Of a stretch of DNA of 64,000 nt, positions 24,598 through 34,431 are shown piece after piece. Each line of letters begins with the position of its first letter. Positions within the stretch are counted from its first letter, which is position 1. A program made the position numbers and the translations under genes. This DNA comes from Rhizobiales bacterium NRL2 (lineage in GTDB: Bacteria; Pseudomonadota; Alphaproteobacteria; Minwuiales; Minwuiaceae), in assembly GCA_001664005.1 (NCBI GenBank), contig CP016093.1, positions 4,393,031 through 4,457,030 on the forward strand, read 5' to 3'. Under the pieces are notes generated by a model, which saw nothing but the letters and a program-made list of their open reading frames with translations, made no database searches and was not told the DNA's origin.

Positions 24598-27240
24598 TCA
24601 GTTCCGCGGGCGCCGCCGCCACCAGCCGCGCTTGGGCGGTCCGGCGTCGGCCACTTCTTCGGCCGGCTCCGGCTCGTCCTCGTTGGCGGGTTGCGCCACT
24701 TCCACGGGCTGGGCGGCATCGACGCTTTCTTCGGTCTTCTCTTCCGCAGCCTGCGCCGGTTCCGGTTCGGCCTCGGTAACAGGCTCGGCGCCGGCTGTCT
24801 CGCCGGCTCCGGCCGGGGTCTCGTCCGCCGGCGCGGCGGGTTCCTGGTCCGCGTCCGCTTGGGCGTCGGTCTGAACGGCTTCGGGCTCGGACCCGGTGGC
24901 CGGACGCGGCGCCGGTTCGGCAGCCTCGGCGGCGGCCGGAACGTCCTCGTTCACCGACTCTTCTGCCGCCGACGGAGTTTCCTGCGTCACCGACTCCTCG
25001 GCAGTCGCGGCCGGCTCCGTCTCGCTGTCGCCGGCGACCGGTTCCTCACCGCCCGTGGGCTGGATTTCCTCGGCGTCCTCGTCATTCGGCACCGCGGCGG
25101 CCATCACGAAGGGCGAATCCTCGCCATCGCTCCGGCGGCCCCGCCGGCGGCGGCCGCCACGGCGGCCCCGGCGACGGCGCTTGCCATCCTCATCCTCGTC
25201 ATCGTCGGAAGCGCCGCCTTCATCCGTTTCGGACTTCGGCTGCGGATCCTCGGCGCGGTCGCTCTCGCCGTCCTTGTCTCCGCTCTCGTCGGGCTGCTGC
25301 CCGCCGCCGCGGCGGCGCCGGCGGGAGGACCGGCGGCGGCGTCCGCCGCGCTCCTCTTCGCCATCCTGCGCGTCGTCCCTGTCGCGCTCCTCCGCCTCAT
25401 CGGCCTCGTCAGCCTCTTCGGCCTCGTCCGCTTCTTCGGCCTCGTCGGGCTCGATCGGCTGACGCCAGCTTTCGTCCAGCGCTTCCGCGCCGGGCTCCTT
25501 GACGGTCAGCCGCTCGATGCGGAAGTCGGGCGCCAGCAGTTCCTCGTCGGCGGCGATCTCGACGCGGAAGCCATAGCGCTGCTCGATCTCCGCCAGCGCG
25601 TGGCGCTTGTTGTTGATCACGTAGATCGCGATCGCCGTCGGCATGTTCACCCGGATCTCGGCGGAGCGGTCGCGGATGCCCTCCTCCTCGATGGCCCGCA
25701 GGATGTGCAGCGAGGCCGAATCGATCGAGCGCACGCGCCCGCTGCCGCCGCAATGGGGGCAGGCCTCCATGTTGACGTCCTGCACGCCCGGGCGGAGCCG
25801 CTGGCGCGACATCTCGAGCAGGCCGAAATGACTGATGCGGCCGACCTGGATGCGCGCCCGGTCGACCTTCAGGCATTCCTTGAGCTTGCGCTCGACCGAG
25901 CGGTTGTTGCGCTGGTCTTCCATGTCGATGAAGTCGATGACGATCAGCCCGGCCAGATCGCGCAGACGGAGCTGACGGGCGACTTCCTCGGCCGCCTCCA
26001 GGTTCGTCTTGTAGGCGGTCTCCTCGACGGAGCGGCCGCGCGTGGACTTGCCGGAGTTGACGTCGACGGCCACCAGCGCCTCGGCGGAATCGATCACGAT
26101 GTAGCCGCCCGAGGGCAGGGTGACTTCCTTGGAGTACATGGTGTCGAGCTGCGGCTCGACCTGGTAGCGGTGCAGCAGCGGGATACGATCGCGATAGGGC
26201 TGCACCCGCTTGGCGTGCGACGGCATGATACGCTTCATGAAGTCCTTGGCGACGCGGTAGCCCTCTTCGCCCGCCACCAGCACTTCCTCGATCTCCTTGG
26301 AATAGAAGTCGCGGATGGCGCGCGTGATCAGCGAGGCTTCCTCGTAGACCAGCGCCGGCGCCGTCGACTGCAGCGTCAGATCCCGGATATCGTCCCACAG
26401 CTTGAGCAGAAACTCGAAGTCGCGCCGGATCTCGGATTTCGTGCGCGCGGCGCCGGCGGTGCGCACGATGACGCCCGTACCCTCCGGCACCTCCAGCTCG
26501 CCGACGACGCTCTTCAGCTTGCGCCGGTCCTGGGCGTTGGTGATCTTGCGGCTGATGCCGCCGCCGCGGGCGGTGTTGGGCATCAGGACGCAGTAGCGAC
26601 CCGCCAGCGAGAGATAGGTGGTAAGCGCGGCGCCCTTGTTGCCGCGTTCCTCCTTGACGACCTGCACCAGGATGATCTGGCGGCGCTTGATCACCTCCTG
26701 GATCTTGTAGGGGCGGGAGGAGGAAATGCGCCTGGGCGAGACTTCCTCGTCGACCTCGTCGCCGCCGACGCTCTCGACCGGACCCTCGGCGTCATCGTCG
26801 CCATTGCCGTTCTCGGATGCAGGGGCGCGTCCGCCACGGCGGCGGCCCCGGCCGCGGCCACGGCCGCGGCGCTTCGGCTGATCGCCGCCGTCATCCTCGT
26901 CGTCGTCGGTTTCGGCGATCTCCGCCTCTTCCTGCTCGGCGACGCGGGCGACCTCCTTGCGCTGCTCGGCCAGCAGGGCTTCGCGGTCGGCGATCGGAAT
27001 CTGGTAGTAGTCGGGATGGATCTCGTTGAACGCCAGGAAACCATGGCGATTGCCGCCGAACTCCACGAACGCCGCCTGCAGGGACGGTTCGACGCGGGTA
27101 ACCTTGGCGAGATAGATATTGCCCTTCAGGGGCTTGCGGCTGCCGACTTCGAAATCGAATTCCTCGAGTCGGTTGCCCTTGACGATGACGACCCTGGTTT
27201 CCTCAGGATGGGCCGCATCGATCAGCATGCGCGTGGCCAT
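24598..27240 (-). CDS. rne: ribonuclease E/G
   Basis: The protein has 880 residues. The S1 domain starts near residue 38 and is split by a long acidic and RG-rich insertion at about 95-180, a feature of alphaproteobacterial RNase E. The catalytic DNase-I-like region has VAVDVNSGKST at about 390-400 and VIDFIDMEDQRNN. The zinc-link CPHCGGSG is near 494. From about 600 the tail is low-complexity: acidic EEADEAEE repeats and basic RRRRGG blocks, a degradosome scaffold and RNA-binding region. It processes rRNA and tRNA and starts mRNA decay. AGGAGATT precedes the ATG. It has a leader of several hundred bases. Confidence 0.95.
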   Translation of the reverse strand: MATRMLIDAAHPEETRVVIVKGNRLEEFDFEVGSRKPLKGNIYLAKVTRVEPSLQAAFVEFGGNRHGFLAFNEIHPDYYQIPIADREALLAEQRKEVARVAEQEEAEIAETDDDEDDGGDQPKRRGRGRGRGRRRGGRAPASENGNGDDDAEGPVESVGGDEVDEEVSPRRISSSRPYKIQEVIKRRQIILVQVVKEERGNKGAALTTYLSLAGRYCVLMPNTARGGGISRKITNAQDRRKLKSVVGELEVPEGTGVIVRTAGAARTKSEIRRDFEFLLKLWDDIRDLTLQSTAPALVYEEASLITRAIRDFYSKEIEEVLVAGEEGYRVAKDFMKRIMPSHAKRVQPYRDRIPLLHRYQVEPQLDTMYSKEVTLPSGGYIVIDSAEALVAVDVNSGKSTRGRSVEETAYKTNLEAAEEVARQLRLRDLAGLIVIDFIDMEDQRNNRSVERKLKECLKVDRARIQVGRISHFGLLEMSRQRLRPGVQDVNMEACPHCGGSGRVRSIDSASLHILRAIEEEGIRDRSAEIRVNMPTAIAIYVINNKRHALAEIEQRYGFRVEIAADEELLAPDFRIERLTVKEPGAEALDESWRQPIEPDEAEEADEAEEADEADEAEERDRDDAQDGEEERGGRRRRSSRRRRRGGGQQPDESGDKDGESDRAEDPQPKSETDEGGASDDDEDEDGKRRRRGRRGGRRRRGRRSDGEDSPFVMAAAVPNDEDAEEIQPTGGEEPVAGDSETEPAATAEESVTQETPSAAEESVNEDVPAAAEAAEPAPRPATGSEPEAVQTDAQADADQEPAAPADETPAGAGETAGAEPVTEAEPEPAQAAEEKTEESVDAAQPVEVAQPANEDEPEPAEEVADAGPPKRGWWRRRPRN

Positions 27241-27739
27241 AAGCCAAATCTCCTAGGCGGCGCGCGTCCGGGCGAGCAACGGAACGGCGACCGTCATATG
27301 TTGTCGCGGAGCTTGCAGGGCCGGGCGCCATTCACCGAACGGTCGCGCCGCATGAATCGGCTGCGCCAGGGCGTGGTCCCTTGCCGTGCGACCCGCCGCC
27401 ATTTGGCGGCCGGGAAGCCTCGCAGTTTCACTTAAGATTCAATCGCCGACCGGTGGCTGTCGAAGAAACGCCTCGACAGGAAGAGCCCTTGCGCGTCTGG
27501 ACCTTGGGCAGCGAACGACCGTATTCACGCTATCCGAATCAGGCGTTTCGATCGTGGAAATCTCTCCGGCCACCCGAGCTGACTATCCGTAGGGGTTCAT
27601 CCTTCACCAACGTCCCGCCCCGCCAAACCGGCGGCTGCAGTACGGGCGATTGAAACTCGCGGATGGGACACTAGCAAATTGCGAGTCCGTTCAGCAAGCC
27701 TCCTCGACACCGCTTGTGACAATTGCCGCACCCTTCACG
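27241..27739. other. intergenic/leader region between divergent rne and amidase genes
   Basis: About 500 bases hold no supported gene. On the minus strand this is the long rne 5' region, which in other bacteria folds and mediates RNase E autoregulation. A GCCGCC-ATTT-GGCGGC hairpin lies at 27395-27410. AT-richer segments around 27425-27445 and 27530-27600 could hold promoters, but I cannot place a clear -35/-10 pair. Short open frames here lack ribosome sites and family features. Confidence 0.5.
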
Positions 27740-27772
27740 ATGCGGCCGCGATTCGCCGCTATATTGGCCCCG

Positions 27773-28972
27773 ATGATTCGCCTGCTCGCGATCCTCGCCG
27801 CCGTCGTGCTCACGGCTGCGCCAGCCGGCGCCGCCAGCCTCATCAAGGGTGTCCGCACCGGTGAGCATGTCGGTCTGACGCGCGTTGTCGTCGACCTTTC
27901 CGGGAAGGCCGAGTGGAACCTGTTCGTGCTCGATGACCCGTTCCGCGTGGTGATCGACATCGAGGACGCGGCCTGGCAGCTGGAGGCCCGGCCCGATCCG
28001 CCGCGTGGCCTGATCCGCGACATGCGCTACGGCCGCTTCGCCGCAAATACCGGACGGCTGGTGCTGGAAACCGAGCTGCCGGTCCTGGCCGAACGCCAGT
28101 TCATGCTGGCGCCCGCCGCCGGCCAGGGGCACCGGCTGGTGATCGACCTTCGTCCCGCCAGCGACACCGAGTTCCGGAGCGCCCGGAATGCGGCGGTGGC
28201 CCGCCTCACCAGCCCGCCGCCGTCGAGGCCCGCCGTCCGCGATCTTGGCGCCGGCGTCCCGCCACTGCCGCCCCCCCGGCCGGTCACCCGGATGACCGTC
28301 GTCGTCGACCCGGGCCATGGCGGCGTCGACCCCGGAGCGCTGGGCGTTCGCGGCACGCACGAGAAGCAGGTCGTGCTGGAGGTGGGCCGCCGGCTGCGGG
28401 ACGTCCTGATCGCCACGGGACGCTATCGCGTGGTGATGACGCGGGAGGACGACCGGTTCATTTCGCTGCGCGATCGCGTCGAGATCGCCCGGCGCGCGCG
28501 GGCCGACCTGTTCGTCTCGCTGCACGCCGACGCGGCGCCGCGGCAGTCCGTCGGCGGCGCCGGCGTCTACACGCTTTCGGAAACCGCTTCGGACAAGGAA
28601 ACGGAGGCGCTGGCGCGGCGCGAGAACCAGTCCGACCTGCTGGCCGGCATGGACATCGCCGGCAGCGCGGACGAGGTCACCAATCTGATCCTGATCGATC
28701 TGGTCCAGCGCGAGACGATGAACAACTCGGCGCGCTTCGCCCGCGTGGCCGTGGACGAGATCGGCCGCACCATAAAACTGCGCAGCAACCCGCACCGTTT
28801 CGCCGGCTTCCGGGTGTTGAAGGCGCCTGACGTGCCGTCCGTGCTGGTGGAGCTGGGCTTCCTTTCCAACCCCGACGAGGAGCGCAAGCTGATCTCCCAC
28901 GACTGGCAGGACCGCGTCGCCCGGGCACTGACGGAAGCGATCGACGCGTATTTCCGCCTGCGACAAAAGTAG
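27773..28972 (+). CDS. N-acetylmuramoyl-L-alanine amidase (AmiC-type, Amidase_3)
   Basis: The protein has 399 residues from the ATG at 27773. An in-frame ATG at 27740 is also possible, and neither has a clear ribosome site. It has a signal peptide (MIRLLAILAAVVLTAAPAGA) and an AMIN-like beta domain at about 25-150. The zinc amidase domain has DPGHGGVDPG, LEVGRRLRDV, VSLHADAAP and VLVELGFLSNP, supplying the His/Glu/His/Glu catalytic set. It cleaves peptidoglycan stem peptides during septation. It is followed by a class A PBP gene, a conserved alphaproteobacterial neighbour. Confidence 0.92.
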   Translation: MIRLLAILAAVVLTAAPAGAASLIKGVRTGEHVGLTRVVVDLSGKAEWNLFVLDDPFRVVIDIEDAAWQLEARPDPPRGLIRDMRYGRFAANTGRLVLETELPVLAERQFMLAPAAGQGHRLVIDLRPASDTEFRSARNAAVARLTSPPPSRPAVRDLGAGVPPLPPPRPVTRMTVVVDPGHGGVDPGALGVRGTHEKQVVLEVGRRLRDVLIATGRYRVVMTREDDRFISLRDRVEIARRARADLFVSLHADAAPRQSVGGAGVYTLSETASDKETEALARRENQSDLLAGMDIAGSADEVTNLILIDLVQRETMNNSARFARVAVDEIGRTIKLRSNPHRFAGFRVLKAPDVPSVLVELGFLSNPDEERKLISHDWQDRVARALTEAIDAYFRLRQK

Positions 28973-29090
28973 TGTTGCCCTTGCCTACCCGGCACCACAT
29001 TTCAGGGTTAGAACCTGACCGGAACCGGTCGCGGACGGACCGGGGAACCGAGAAAGCGTCGGGACCGAACAACGGAGTTGGACCGCGAAC

Positions 29091-31613
29091 ATGAGAATCC
29101 TGTTCAGGATCCTGGCCTGGCTGTCGGTCCTCGGGGTGATCGGACTGATCACGGCGGCGGGGGCCGGCTACTACGTCTATTGGCATTTCGGCCGCGACCT
29201 GCCCGAACACGACCAACTCGCCAGCTACGAGCCGCCGGTGGCGACGCGCGTCTATGCCGGCGATGGCCGGCTGATGGCGGAATATGCACGCGAACATCGC
29301 CTGTTCGTGCCGATCGAGGCGGTGCCGCCGCGGGTCATCCACGCCTTCCTGGCCGCCGAAGACGCGGAATTCTACCAGCATCCCGGCGTCGACCTGAAGG
29401 CGATCGCCCGCGCCGTGGTCCAGAACATCCGCAACTACGGCAAGGACCGCCGGCCGGTCGGCGCCTCCACGATCACCCAGCAGGTAGCCAAGAATTTCCT
29501 GCTGACCAACGAGGTCTCGATCACGCGCAAGATCAAGGAAGCGATCCTGGCGCTGCGCATCGAGCAGGCCTATTCCAAGGACCACATCCTCGAACTCTAC
29601 CTGAACGAGATCTACCTCGGTCAGGGCGCCTATGGCGTGGCCTCGGCATCGCTGACCTATTTCGACAAGCCGCTGGTCGAGCTGACGGTCGACGAGGCGG
29701 CCTTCCTCGCGGCCCTGCCCAAGGCGCCGAACAACTACAATCCGTTCCGCCACAACGAACGGGCACGGGCCCGGCGCGACTGGGTGATCGACCGGATGGC
29801 GGTCGAGAACATGATCGATCCGCGCACCGCCGACGAGGCCAGGGCGCAGCCGCTGCAGGCCACCCGCCAGCGCGAGGTGGAACTGGTGGAGGCAAGCTGG
29901 TTCGCCGAGGAGGTGCGCCGCGAACTGAAGAACCGCTACGGCGATTCCGGGCTCTACGCCGGCGGCCTGTCGGTACAGGCCACCGTCGAGCCGGCGCTGC
30001 AACGCATCGCCCGGCACGCCCTGCGCGAAGGCCTGGTCGCCTATGACCGCCGCCACGGCTATCGCGGCCCCTTCGGCCGGCTGAGCGAAACGGAGATGGC
30101 CGACTGGGCCGGATCGCTGGCCGCCACGGAACGGCCGGTCGGCGCGCCGGACCACTGGGAGACGGCGGTCGTGCTGGAAGCGGGGGCGAACGAAGCGCGC
30201 CTCGGCCTCATGGGCGGCGAAAGCATCGTCATGCCGCTGGAGCGGCTGCAATGGGCGCGCGAGCCTCTGTCCGAGGGCAAGACGGGTCCGACGCCGTCGC
30301 GGACCTCCGACATTTTCGGCCGCGGCGACCTGGTGCTCATCGGTCCCGATACCGAGGATCCCGACAAGCCGCAGCTCCGCCAGATCCCGAAGATCAACGG
30401 CGCGGTCGTGGCGATGGATCCGCACACCGGCCGCGTGCTGGCGCTGGTCGGCGGCTTTTCCAGCGAACGCTCCGAGTTCAACCGCGCCACCCAGGCGGCG
30501 CGCCAGCCCGGCTCCGCCTTCAAGCCCTTCGTCTACGCCGCGGCGCTGGAGAGCGGCTTCACGCCGGCCAGCATCATTCTCGACGCGCCCTTCGTCATCG
30601 ACCAGGGTGCGGGACAGGGCAAGTGGAAGCCGTCGAACTACTCCAACCGCTTCTACGGTCCGTCGACGCTCAGGCTGGGCATCGAGAAATCGCGCAACCT
30701 GATGACCGTGCGCCTGGCCCAGACCCTCGGCATGGCGACGGTGGCGGACTATGCCGAGCGCTTCGAGATCTACGACGACATGCCGGAGGCGCTGTCCTAC
30801 GCGCTGGGCGCCGGTGAGACCACGCTGCTCAGGCTGACCACAGCCTACGCCATGCTGGTCAATGGCGGACGGCAGATCGAGCCGACCCTGATCGACCGCG
30901 TGCAGGACCGCCGCGGCGCCACGGTCTACAGCCACGACGCGCTGAACTGCGGCGATTGCGGCATCGACAACTGGACCGACGAGGCGGAGCCGCAGCTCGT
31001 CGACCGGCGCGAACAGGTGATCCGCCGCAGCACCGCCTACCAGATGGTCTCCCTGCTGGAGGGCGTCGTGAAGCGCGGCACGGGCGTGCGCGTTTCGGCC
31101 GTCGGCAAGCCGCTCGCCGGCAAGACCGGCACCACCAACGAGAGCCGCGACACCTGGTTCGTCGGTTTCTCCCCGGACCTGGCTCTCGGCGTCTTCGCCG
31201 GCTTCGACGAACCGTCGCCGCTGGGTGACGGCGAAACCGGCTCCAGCGTGGCCGCACCGATCTTCCGCGACATCATGGATGCCTGGCTGAAGGACAAGCC
31301 GTCGACGCCGTTCCGGGTGCCGCCGGACATCCGTCTGGTGCGGATCGACGCCCGCTCCGGCACGCCGGTGTCCGGTTCCGGCAGCGACGTGATCCTGGAA
31401 GCCTTCAAGACGGAGGCGGAACAGCGCGCCGTCGCCACCGTGCGCGCCGACACCGGCATGGAGGCCCGCGGCGAGGGCGTGCTGGATGGCATCGGCGCCG
31501 ATGGCGCGGTCCAGCCTGCCGCCGACCGTGCGCCGAACCGGGCGGATCCGACGCCGGACAAGCTGCCGGTCAAGCGCGACAAGGCCAAGGACCTGGTCGA
31601 CGGCGTCTACTGA
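29091..31613 (+). CDS. mrcA: class A penicillin-binding protein 1A
   Basis: The protein has 840 residues and a single N-terminal membrane anchor (about 4-30). The glycosyltransferase domain has EDAEFYQHPGVD near residue 90, GASTITQQVAKN and RKIKEAILALRIE. The transpeptidase domain has the active-site serine in PGSAFKPF (about 475), SRN and KTGTTN (about 678). The insert between the domains matches PBP1A-type OB/linker regions. The extended C-terminus is hydrophilic and rich in Asp/Lys/Arg. It synthesises and cross-links peptidoglycan. It lies between the amidase gene and prfB. Confidence 0.95.
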   Translation: MRILFRILAWLSVLGVIGLITAAGAGYYVYWHFGRDLPEHDQLASYEPPVATRVYAGDGRLMAEYAREHRLFVPIEAVPPRVIHAFLAAEDAEFYQHPGVDLKAIARAVVQNIRNYGKDRRPVGASTITQQVAKNFLLTNEVSITRKIKEAILALRIEQAYSKDHILELYLNEIYLGQGAYGVASASLTYFDKPLVELTVDEAAFLAALPKAPNNYNPFRHNERARARRDWVIDRMAVENMIDPRTADEARAQPLQATRQREVELVEASWFAEEVRRELKNRYGDSGLYAGGLSVQATVEPALQRIARHALREGLVAYDRRHGYRGPFGRLSETEMADWAGSLAATERPVGAPDHWETAVVLEAGANEARLGLMGGESIVMPLERLQWAREPLSEGKTGPTPSRTSDIFGRGDLVLIGPDTEDPDKPQLRQIPKINGAVVAMDPHTGRVLALVGGFSSERSEFNRATQAARQPGSAFKPFVYAAALESGFTPASIILDAPFVIDQGAGQGKWKPSNYSNRFYGPSTLRLGIEKSRNLMTVRLAQTLGMATVADYAERFEIYDDMPEALSYALGAGETTLLRLTTAYAMLVNGGRQIEPTLIDRVQDRRGATVYSHDALNCGDCGIDNWTDEAEPQLVDRREQVIRRSTAYQMVSLLEGVVKRGTGVRVSAVGKPLAGKTGTTNESRDTWFVGFSPDLALGVFAGFDEPSPLGDGETGSSVAAPIFRDIMDAWLKDKPSTPFRVPPDIRLVRIDARSGTPVSGSGSDVILEAFKTEAEQRAVATVRADTGMEARGEGVLDGIGADGAVQPAADRAPNRADPTPDKLPVKRDKAKDLVDGVY

Positions 31614-31650
31614 CGCGCCGTCGGACGCCGGCGAATCTGCCGCGCAAACG

Positions 31651-31667
31651 GGTGGTTTTCATCCACC
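31651..31667 (+). terminator. weak hairpin after mrcA
   Basis: GGTGG and CCACC are separated by seven bases, with GTGCTTTTGCTCT following. It is a marginal terminator candidate in the 114-base gap before prfB. Confidence 0.3.
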
Positions 31668-31727
31668 GTGCTTTTGCTCTAGTTTGCGCCTCCTTCCGAT
31701 CCAACGGCAACGAATCGCGGGACGAAC

Positions 31728-32847
31728 ATGCGCGCCGAAACCGAAAATCTCATCCAGGAAATCAAGCAGTCGCTGGAACTGCTGAGGAGGCGTCTTTGAC
31801 TGGGAAGACGCCCTTCGCCGACTGGATGAACTGAACGCCCTTTCCGAGGATCCCGACCTCTGGAACGACCCCGACCGCGCCCAGAAGCTGATGCGCGAAC
31901 GCACGGCGCTGGAACAGGGCATCACGTCCCAGCGCGGCATGGAGCAGGAACTGGAGGATACCTCCGAACTGATCCTGCTGGGCGAGGAAGAGGATGACGC
32001 CGCCACGGTGGAAGAAGGCGAAGCTGCGCTCCAGCGGCTGAAGGAGAAGGTCGACAAGAGCGAATTGGAGGCCCTTCTCTCGGGCGAGGCCGACGCCAAT
32101 GACAGCTATCTGGAAGTCCATGCCGGCGCCGGCGGCACGGAAAGCCAGGACTGGGCGGAAATGCTGCTGCGCATGTATGTCCGCTGGGCCGAGGCGCATG
32201 GCTACAAGGTCGAGTGGATCGAGGAGAGCGGCGGCGAGGAGGCCGGCATCAAGTCGGCCACGGTCCGGGTTTCGGGCCACAACGCCTATGGCTGGCTGAA
32301 ATCGGAGAGCGGCGTGCACCGCCTGGTGCGCATCTCCCCCTTCGACAGCCAGAGCCGCCGCCACACCAGCTTCGCCTCGGTCGGCGCCTTTCCGGTGATC
32401 GACGACGAGATCGAGATCGAGATCGAGGACAAGGACCTGCGGGTCGACACCTACCGCGCCTCAGGCGCCGGCGGTCAGCACGTCAACCGAACGGACTCGG
32501 CGGTGCGCATCACCCACGAGCCGACCGGCATCGTGGTGCAGTGCCAGAGCGACCGCAGCCAGCACAAGAACCGCGATGCGGCGATGAAGATGCTCAAGGC
32601 CAGGCTCTACGAGCGGGAGCTGCAGATGCGCGAGGCCGAAGAGCAGGCGATGCGCGACGCCCAGTCCGATATCGGCTGGGGCCACCAGATCCGGTCCTAC
32701 GTCCTGCACCCCTACCAGATGGTCAAGGACCTCCGGACGGGCGAGGAGACGGGCGACACCCAGGGCGTGCTCAACGGCAAGCTCGACCGCTTCATGGAGG
32801 CCGCCCTGGCCCACCGCGTGGGCGGCAGCGAGGAAGCCGGCGCCTGA
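31728..32847 (+). CDS. prfB: peptide chain release factor 2, expressed by programmed +1 frameshift
   Basis: Translation starts at the ATG at 31728, reads 23 codons to CTT (31794-31796) and meets TGA at 31797. Slipping by one base at the T of 31797 continues through GAC TGG to the TGA at 32845-32847, giving 372 residues (E. coli RF2 has 365). The SPF anticodon-like tripeptide falls at 203-205 and GGQ at 248-250, matching the usual positions. RF2 recognises UGA and UAA, so its own level controls the in-frame UGA. Reading without the shift would give a 23-residue peptide; it is not a sequencing error. Confidence 0.96.
31785..31800 (+). promoter_or_regulatory. prfB programmed frameshift signal
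   Basis: An internal Shine-Dalgarno AGGAGG (31785-31790) lies three bases before the slippery CTT, followed by the stop and C (CTT TGA C). This is the classic arrangement that promotes +1 slippage when RF2 is scarce. Confidence 0.95.
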
Positions 32848-32866
32848 GCGGAGACGGCCGCGTTCT

Positions 32867-34420
32867 TCAGGAGCCTTCCTCGCCACGCCAGTCGCCCGGC
32901 GTGAAACCCAGCGCGGCGACGTCGTCGGCCGGCTGTGTCGCGCCGACAAAGGCCAGGCCGTCGGGCGCAACCATGGCCACCCTCCCGTCGTCCAGCCGGT
33001 AGACGTCGTAACAGTAGCGATTGGCGTTCAGCCGGGGCGAGCCGATGATGCAGAAGCCGTCATCCTCGACGCGCCATTCGGAGCGGATCGTGTTGCCTGT
33101 CAGGTAGCTGCCCGGGAACCATTGCAGCAGGCCGCCGCCGGGTTCTGCCAACAGACCCCACCAGCCGCGCGGGCCAGCGGCGGGAAAGGCGGCGCGGCCG
33201 TCGAAGAACCGCCGCAGTTCGGCGTCCTCCATGCGCTCGCCACCGCGGGCCATGACGTGCTCACGGGTGGCGACCATGCCATCGTTCTCGAGCGACAGCG
33301 GATCGGTGCAGCTTTCGAAGGCGACCGGGACGCCCTCCAGAAAGTCCCGCACGCAGCGCGCATAGAGACCGTCGAAAGCGCGGTGCCAGGTGGCGCCGTG
33401 GCCGGCCAGGTCGGGCGGTCGGTCGAGCACGAAGATGCTCTCTCCGACCCGGTCGCCATGCAGTTCGCCGATCGCCTCGGCTCGGCCGCCGGGATCGTAC
33501 TGATCGCCCCGGAAGAAGCCGAAGAACAGACGGTAGCGGCCGAGCGGCGCGATCAGTTCCCTGAAGTCGGCGTCGCTGTCCGCGTAGCGAGGATTGGTTC
33601 GGCCGTCCCAGGTCTCGGCGCGGCCGTGGGCCGCCGGCACCATGATGAAGGCGCCATCGATGGCGAGATCGCTGGCCTGGGCCGCGCCCAGGATCTGCCA
33701 GGCGCCTCGGGACTGGCCGTTGAGATAGACCCGGGCGTAGCCGCGGCGGCGCATCTCGCGGACCGTCTCGGCGATCCGGGCGTTGATCTCGGCCTCGTTG
33801 TCGATGCCGTAGTCGTAGTGGGCGATGTTGAGACGATAGGTGTCCCAGCCCTCCTTGTTCGCCTGGCGCAGGAAAAAGGGTGCGCGCTCATGGTCGAGGG
33901 AGGGGGGATAACGGTCGCCGCCGAAGCCGGGGATGTGGACGATCACGCCTCTGGCGCGTTCCGGTCCGATGTTGTCGTGCTTCCACGGCACGATCAGGCG
34001 GGAACGGACTCCGGTCTCGAAGACCTCCGGCCCCGGCCAGACCTTGCGGTCGCGGATCGAGTGCACCAGGCAGTCGCCCTGATGGCCGAAGCGGCGGCAG
34101 ACCTCCTGCACCTGGGCGACGTATTCGCGGTCCGCGCCGTCGCAGCCGGGTCCGCTGCAGCGCCAGTAGGTGGCGTAGCCCCCGTCGGGGGCGACCACGA
34201 AGGCCAGCGGCCAGGGTTCCTCCCGGTATCGCGCCAGCTTGCGCTTGACGCCGAGCGAAAGCGTCGGCGGGTAGCCATCGGCAAGCGCCGGTCTGGCGCG
34301 CGAGACCAGGGTCTGGCTGACGTCCTGCTGGGCCGCGGACTGTTCGGCGGCGCAGGCATGAGCGACAGTGAGAAGCGCCAGCGCGGCAAGCGCCCGCAGC
34401 GTCAGACGAATGCTATGCAA
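32867..34420 (-). CDS. secreted alpha/beta-hydrolase-like protein of unknown function
   Basis: The protein has 517 residues with an N-terminal signal peptide ending near AHACAAEQ; the lipobox match is poor, so it is probably Sec-exported rather than a lipoprotein. The central region has VIVHIPGFGGDRYP (oxyanion strand) and YLNGQSRGAWQILG, a GxSxG nucleophile elbow with serine. A late RRFFDGRAAFPAAG and WRVEDDGFCIIG ... YCYDVYRLDDGRVAMV segment forms a separate C-terminal module. I do not recognise a named family beyond the hydrolase fold. It follows the biotin carrier gene by 11 bases on the same strand and ends 19 bases from convergent prfB. Confidence 0.75.
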   Translation of the reverse strand: MHSIRLTLRALAALALLTVAHACAAEQSAAQQDVSQTLVSRARPALADGYPPTLSLGVKRKLARYREEPWPLAFVVAPDGGYATYWRCSGPGCDGADREYVAQVQEVCRRFGHQGDCLVHSIRDRKVWPGPEVFETGVRSRLIVPWKHDNIGPERARGVIVHIPGFGGDRYPPSLDHERAPFFLRQANKEGWDTYRLNIAHYDYGIDNEAEINARIAETVREMRRRGYARVYLNGQSRGAWQILGAAQASDLAIDGAFIMVPAAHGRAETWDGRTNPRYADSDADFRELIAPLGRYRLFFGFFRGDQYDPGGRAEAIGELHGDRVGESIFVLDRPPDLAGHGATWHRAFDGLYARCVRDFLEGVPVAFESCTDPLSLENDGMVATREHVMARGGERMEDAELRRFFDGRAAFPAAGPRGWWGLLAEPGGGLLQWFPGSYLTGNTIRSEWRVEDDGFCIIGSPRLNANRYCYDVYRLDDGRVAMVAPDGLAFVGATQPADDVAALGFTPGDWRGEEGS

Positions 34421-34431
34421 GTGGCTCCTCG

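Noticed and set aside
24691-27435. A 914-codon plus-strand open frame opposite rne
   Set aside because: It is a mirror of the GC-rich rne reading frame, has composition-driven low complexity, and matches no family. rne has full motifs and a terminator.
27650-27739. An N-terminal extension of the amidase from 27650
   Set aside because: It would place about 40 non-signal residues before a clear signal peptide and has no ribosome site.
28677-30935. A 752-codon minus-strand open frame opposite the amidase and mrcA genes
   Set aside because: It is antisense to two genes with complete catalytic motifs and has no recognisable domain or ribosome site.
31728-31799. prfB as a broken gene because of an in-frame TGA at codon 24
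   Set aside because: The AGGAGG/CTT TGA C signal and the exact positions of SPF and GGQ show programmed frameshifting.
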